A stretch of 7,917 nt of DNA from contig JAIOTF010000367.1 in the NCBI GenBank assembly GCA_021107195.1, positions 1-7,917 of the forward strand, read 5' to 3'. This stretch comes from Anaerolineaceae bacterium (GTDB lineage Bacteria; Chloroflexota; Anaerolineae; Anaerolineales; Anaerolineaceae). A program made the position numbers and the translations under genes. The notes beneath the pieces were generated by a model that was not told the DNA's origin, ran no database searches, and was given only the letters and a program-made list of their open reading frames with translations. Below, in pieces: positions 7,125 through 7,917 of this stretch; within the stretch, counting starts at the first letter, position 1, and each line of letters starts with the position of its first letter.

Positions 7125-7250
7125 CCTTCTATGCCTGAAAAAAGCCAATCGCGCGCTCACTATGCCGGCAAGCTCAGCGTATGATCGGCATACTGCTCAA
7201 GAGCCAAAACCGGAAGCTTTTCTTCAGCTTCCGGCCATTTTCATATCGCA
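7125..7250. other. Intergenic region between convergent genes
   Basis: This 126-base gap holds no credible gene. It contains an inverted repeat, TATGCCG (7161-7167) with CGGCATA (7186-7192), a perfect 7-bp stem around an 18-base loop, and then the terminator hairpin listed separately. No promoter is needed here because both flanking genes end in it. Confidence 0.7.
7206..7241. terminator. Bidirectional rho-independent terminator
   Basis: A perfect 9-bp stem is formed by CCGGAAGCT (7210-7218) and AGCTTCCGG (7226-7234) around a 7-base loop. On the minus strand the stem is followed at once by TTTT (complement of 7206-7209). On the plus strand it is followed by CC, A and then TTTT (7238-7241). 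It can therefore end both the phosphoesterase transcript (+) and the diguanylate cyclase transcript (-), with the better T run on the minus side. Confidence 0.75.
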
Positions 7251-7917
7251 TTATTCAGCTTGCGTTTTTCCTGCCTCTGACACCACAATTTTGTCCTTGC
7301 CCCCGCTCTTGGCCTCATACAACGCTTTGTCCATCAAGTAAATCAACCTATCCAGCTCAGTGATCTCAGGCATCCAGGTCACAATGCCAACGCTGACCGT
7401 CAGCTGAAGCTGCTCGCCACGATACATAACCCTGCGCTCCGCCAGAATTTGATGCAAACGATCGGCAAATTGCACCGCCTGGCTCTGTTGCAGACCAGGG
7501 ATCAATAACCCAAACTCATCACCCCCAACACGGGCCAGCACATCTACCTCGCGAGACTCCTGCAAACAAGTGTCCGCCACCATGCGCAGCATCTGATCCC
7601 CGGCAGGATGCCCATAAGCATCATTGATCTGCTTGAAATCGTCAAGGTCGATCAGGAGCATGGAAAACACCTGCCCATACAGCTTGGGAAGCGACAATGC
7701 ATAATCTGCACGACCTATGAAGTATCGCCGGTTATAGAGATGGGTTAAATCATCCGTAACCCACAAGTGCGCAAGCTGCGCCCTGGCTTCATCCAATTCA
7801 TAATAAGCCCGTAAAACGAAATAGCTTACCGGGAGTGTGAGCACCAGTGAAACAACCGCCCCGATCGACAGATCAGCCCCCGATAAGATACCACTCACCA
7901 AGTATCGATCCCTAAGA
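7251..7917 (-). CDS. Membrane-linked GGDEF diguanylate cyclase (C-terminal part, 5' truncated)
   Basis: The frame runs off the window end: it stays open through 7917 with codons reading LRDRYLVSG before the first possible alternative starts (TTG at 7901, GTG at 7898), so the true start probably lies outside. The visible part starts with a hydrophobic segment (GAVVSLVLTLPVSYFVL), likely the last membrane helix, then a short helical linker (AYYELDEARAQLAHL) and a complete GGDEF domain of about 165 residues. Seen in order are DDLTHLYNRRYF, the metal/substrate motif LIDLDDFKQINDAYGH, the inhibitory-site RxxD (REVD, bases 7542-7553), the catalytic GGDEF (7512-7526), and the terminal YLMDKALYEAKSGGKD. 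The enzyme should make cyclic di-GMP from two GTP at the inner membrane face and be product-inhibited. The sensory input is in the missing N-terminal part. It ends at the shared terminator. Confidence 0.92.
   Translation of the reverse strand, partial: LRDRYLVSGILSGADLSIGAVVSLVLTLPVSYFVLRAYYELDEARAQLAHLWVTDDLTHLYNRRYFIGRADYALSLPKLYGQVFSMLLIDLDDFKQINDAYGHPAGDQMLRMVADTCLQESREVDVLARVGGDEFGLLIPGLQQSQAVQFADRLHQILAERRVMYRGEQLQLTVSVGIVTWMPEITELDRLIYLMDKALYEAKSGGKDKIVVSEAGKTQAE

Noticed and set aside
7033..7363. Two small plus-strand open frames across the convergent gap (7033-7341 and 7181-7363)
   Set aside because: They run through the terminator and into the antisense of the GGDEF gene, with no ribosome binding site or domain support.

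Overview
The window looks like chromosomal DNA from a Chloroflexota bacterium, most likely of the Anaerolineae type. This is an inference from style, not from a marker gene. The supporting signs are moderately high GC, several proteins carrying long Pro/Thr-rich 'PTPTPT' linkers, a VWA-domain protein next to a TadE-like protein, and a Pro/Thr-linked lipoprotein. No rRNA, tRNA, transposase, phage gene or CRISPR array was seen. It reads as ordinary chromosome rather than a mobile island.

Layout. Positions 1-780 (+) hold the C-terminal part of a secreted VWA-domain protein of the TadG/Tad-pilus-associated kind, cut by the window start. Positions 845-3637 (+) hold a large (930 aa) modular surface protein. 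It has a TadE-like N-terminal membrane helix, a PA14 domain, beta-rich modules, and a C-terminal stalk of Thr-Pro/Thr-Arg repeats. These two genes are close together, probably co-transcribed, and end at a hairpin terminator (about 3655-3696). Positions 3702-4625 (+) encode a polytopic membrane protein of the CPBP/CAAX (Rce1-like) protease family, with the motif-2 histidine replaced by glutamine. A TATAAT-type -10 element (4667-4672) and a good ribosome binding site precede a cytoplasmic family-1 glycosidase (4708-6033). Eleven bases later comes a calcineurin-like metallophosphoesterase anchored as a lipoprotein (6045-7124). On the opposite strand, 7917-7251 encodes the C-terminal part of a membrane-linked diguanylate cyclase with intact GGDEF motif and RxxD inhibitory site. 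The two convergent transcripts meet at a hairpin (7206-7241) that looks usable from both sides.

How they may fit together. The first two genes form a cell-surface module. The VWA protein and the TadE-like protein probably belong to a Tad-type pilus or pseudopilus assembly, and the PA14 domain on a Pro/Thr stalk suggests binding to carbohydrate or another surface ligand. The glycosidase would hydrolyse imported beta-glycosides in the cytoplasm. Its link to the surface phosphoesterase is only positional. The diguanylate cyclase makes c-di-GMP, a common regulator of surface attachment, but nothing in the sequence ties it directly to the pilus genes.

I did not find a clearly new system. The points most worth a second look are the TadE-PA14-stalk fusion, the His-to-Gln change in the CPBP protease, and the terminator that ends five bases before the protease start codon.
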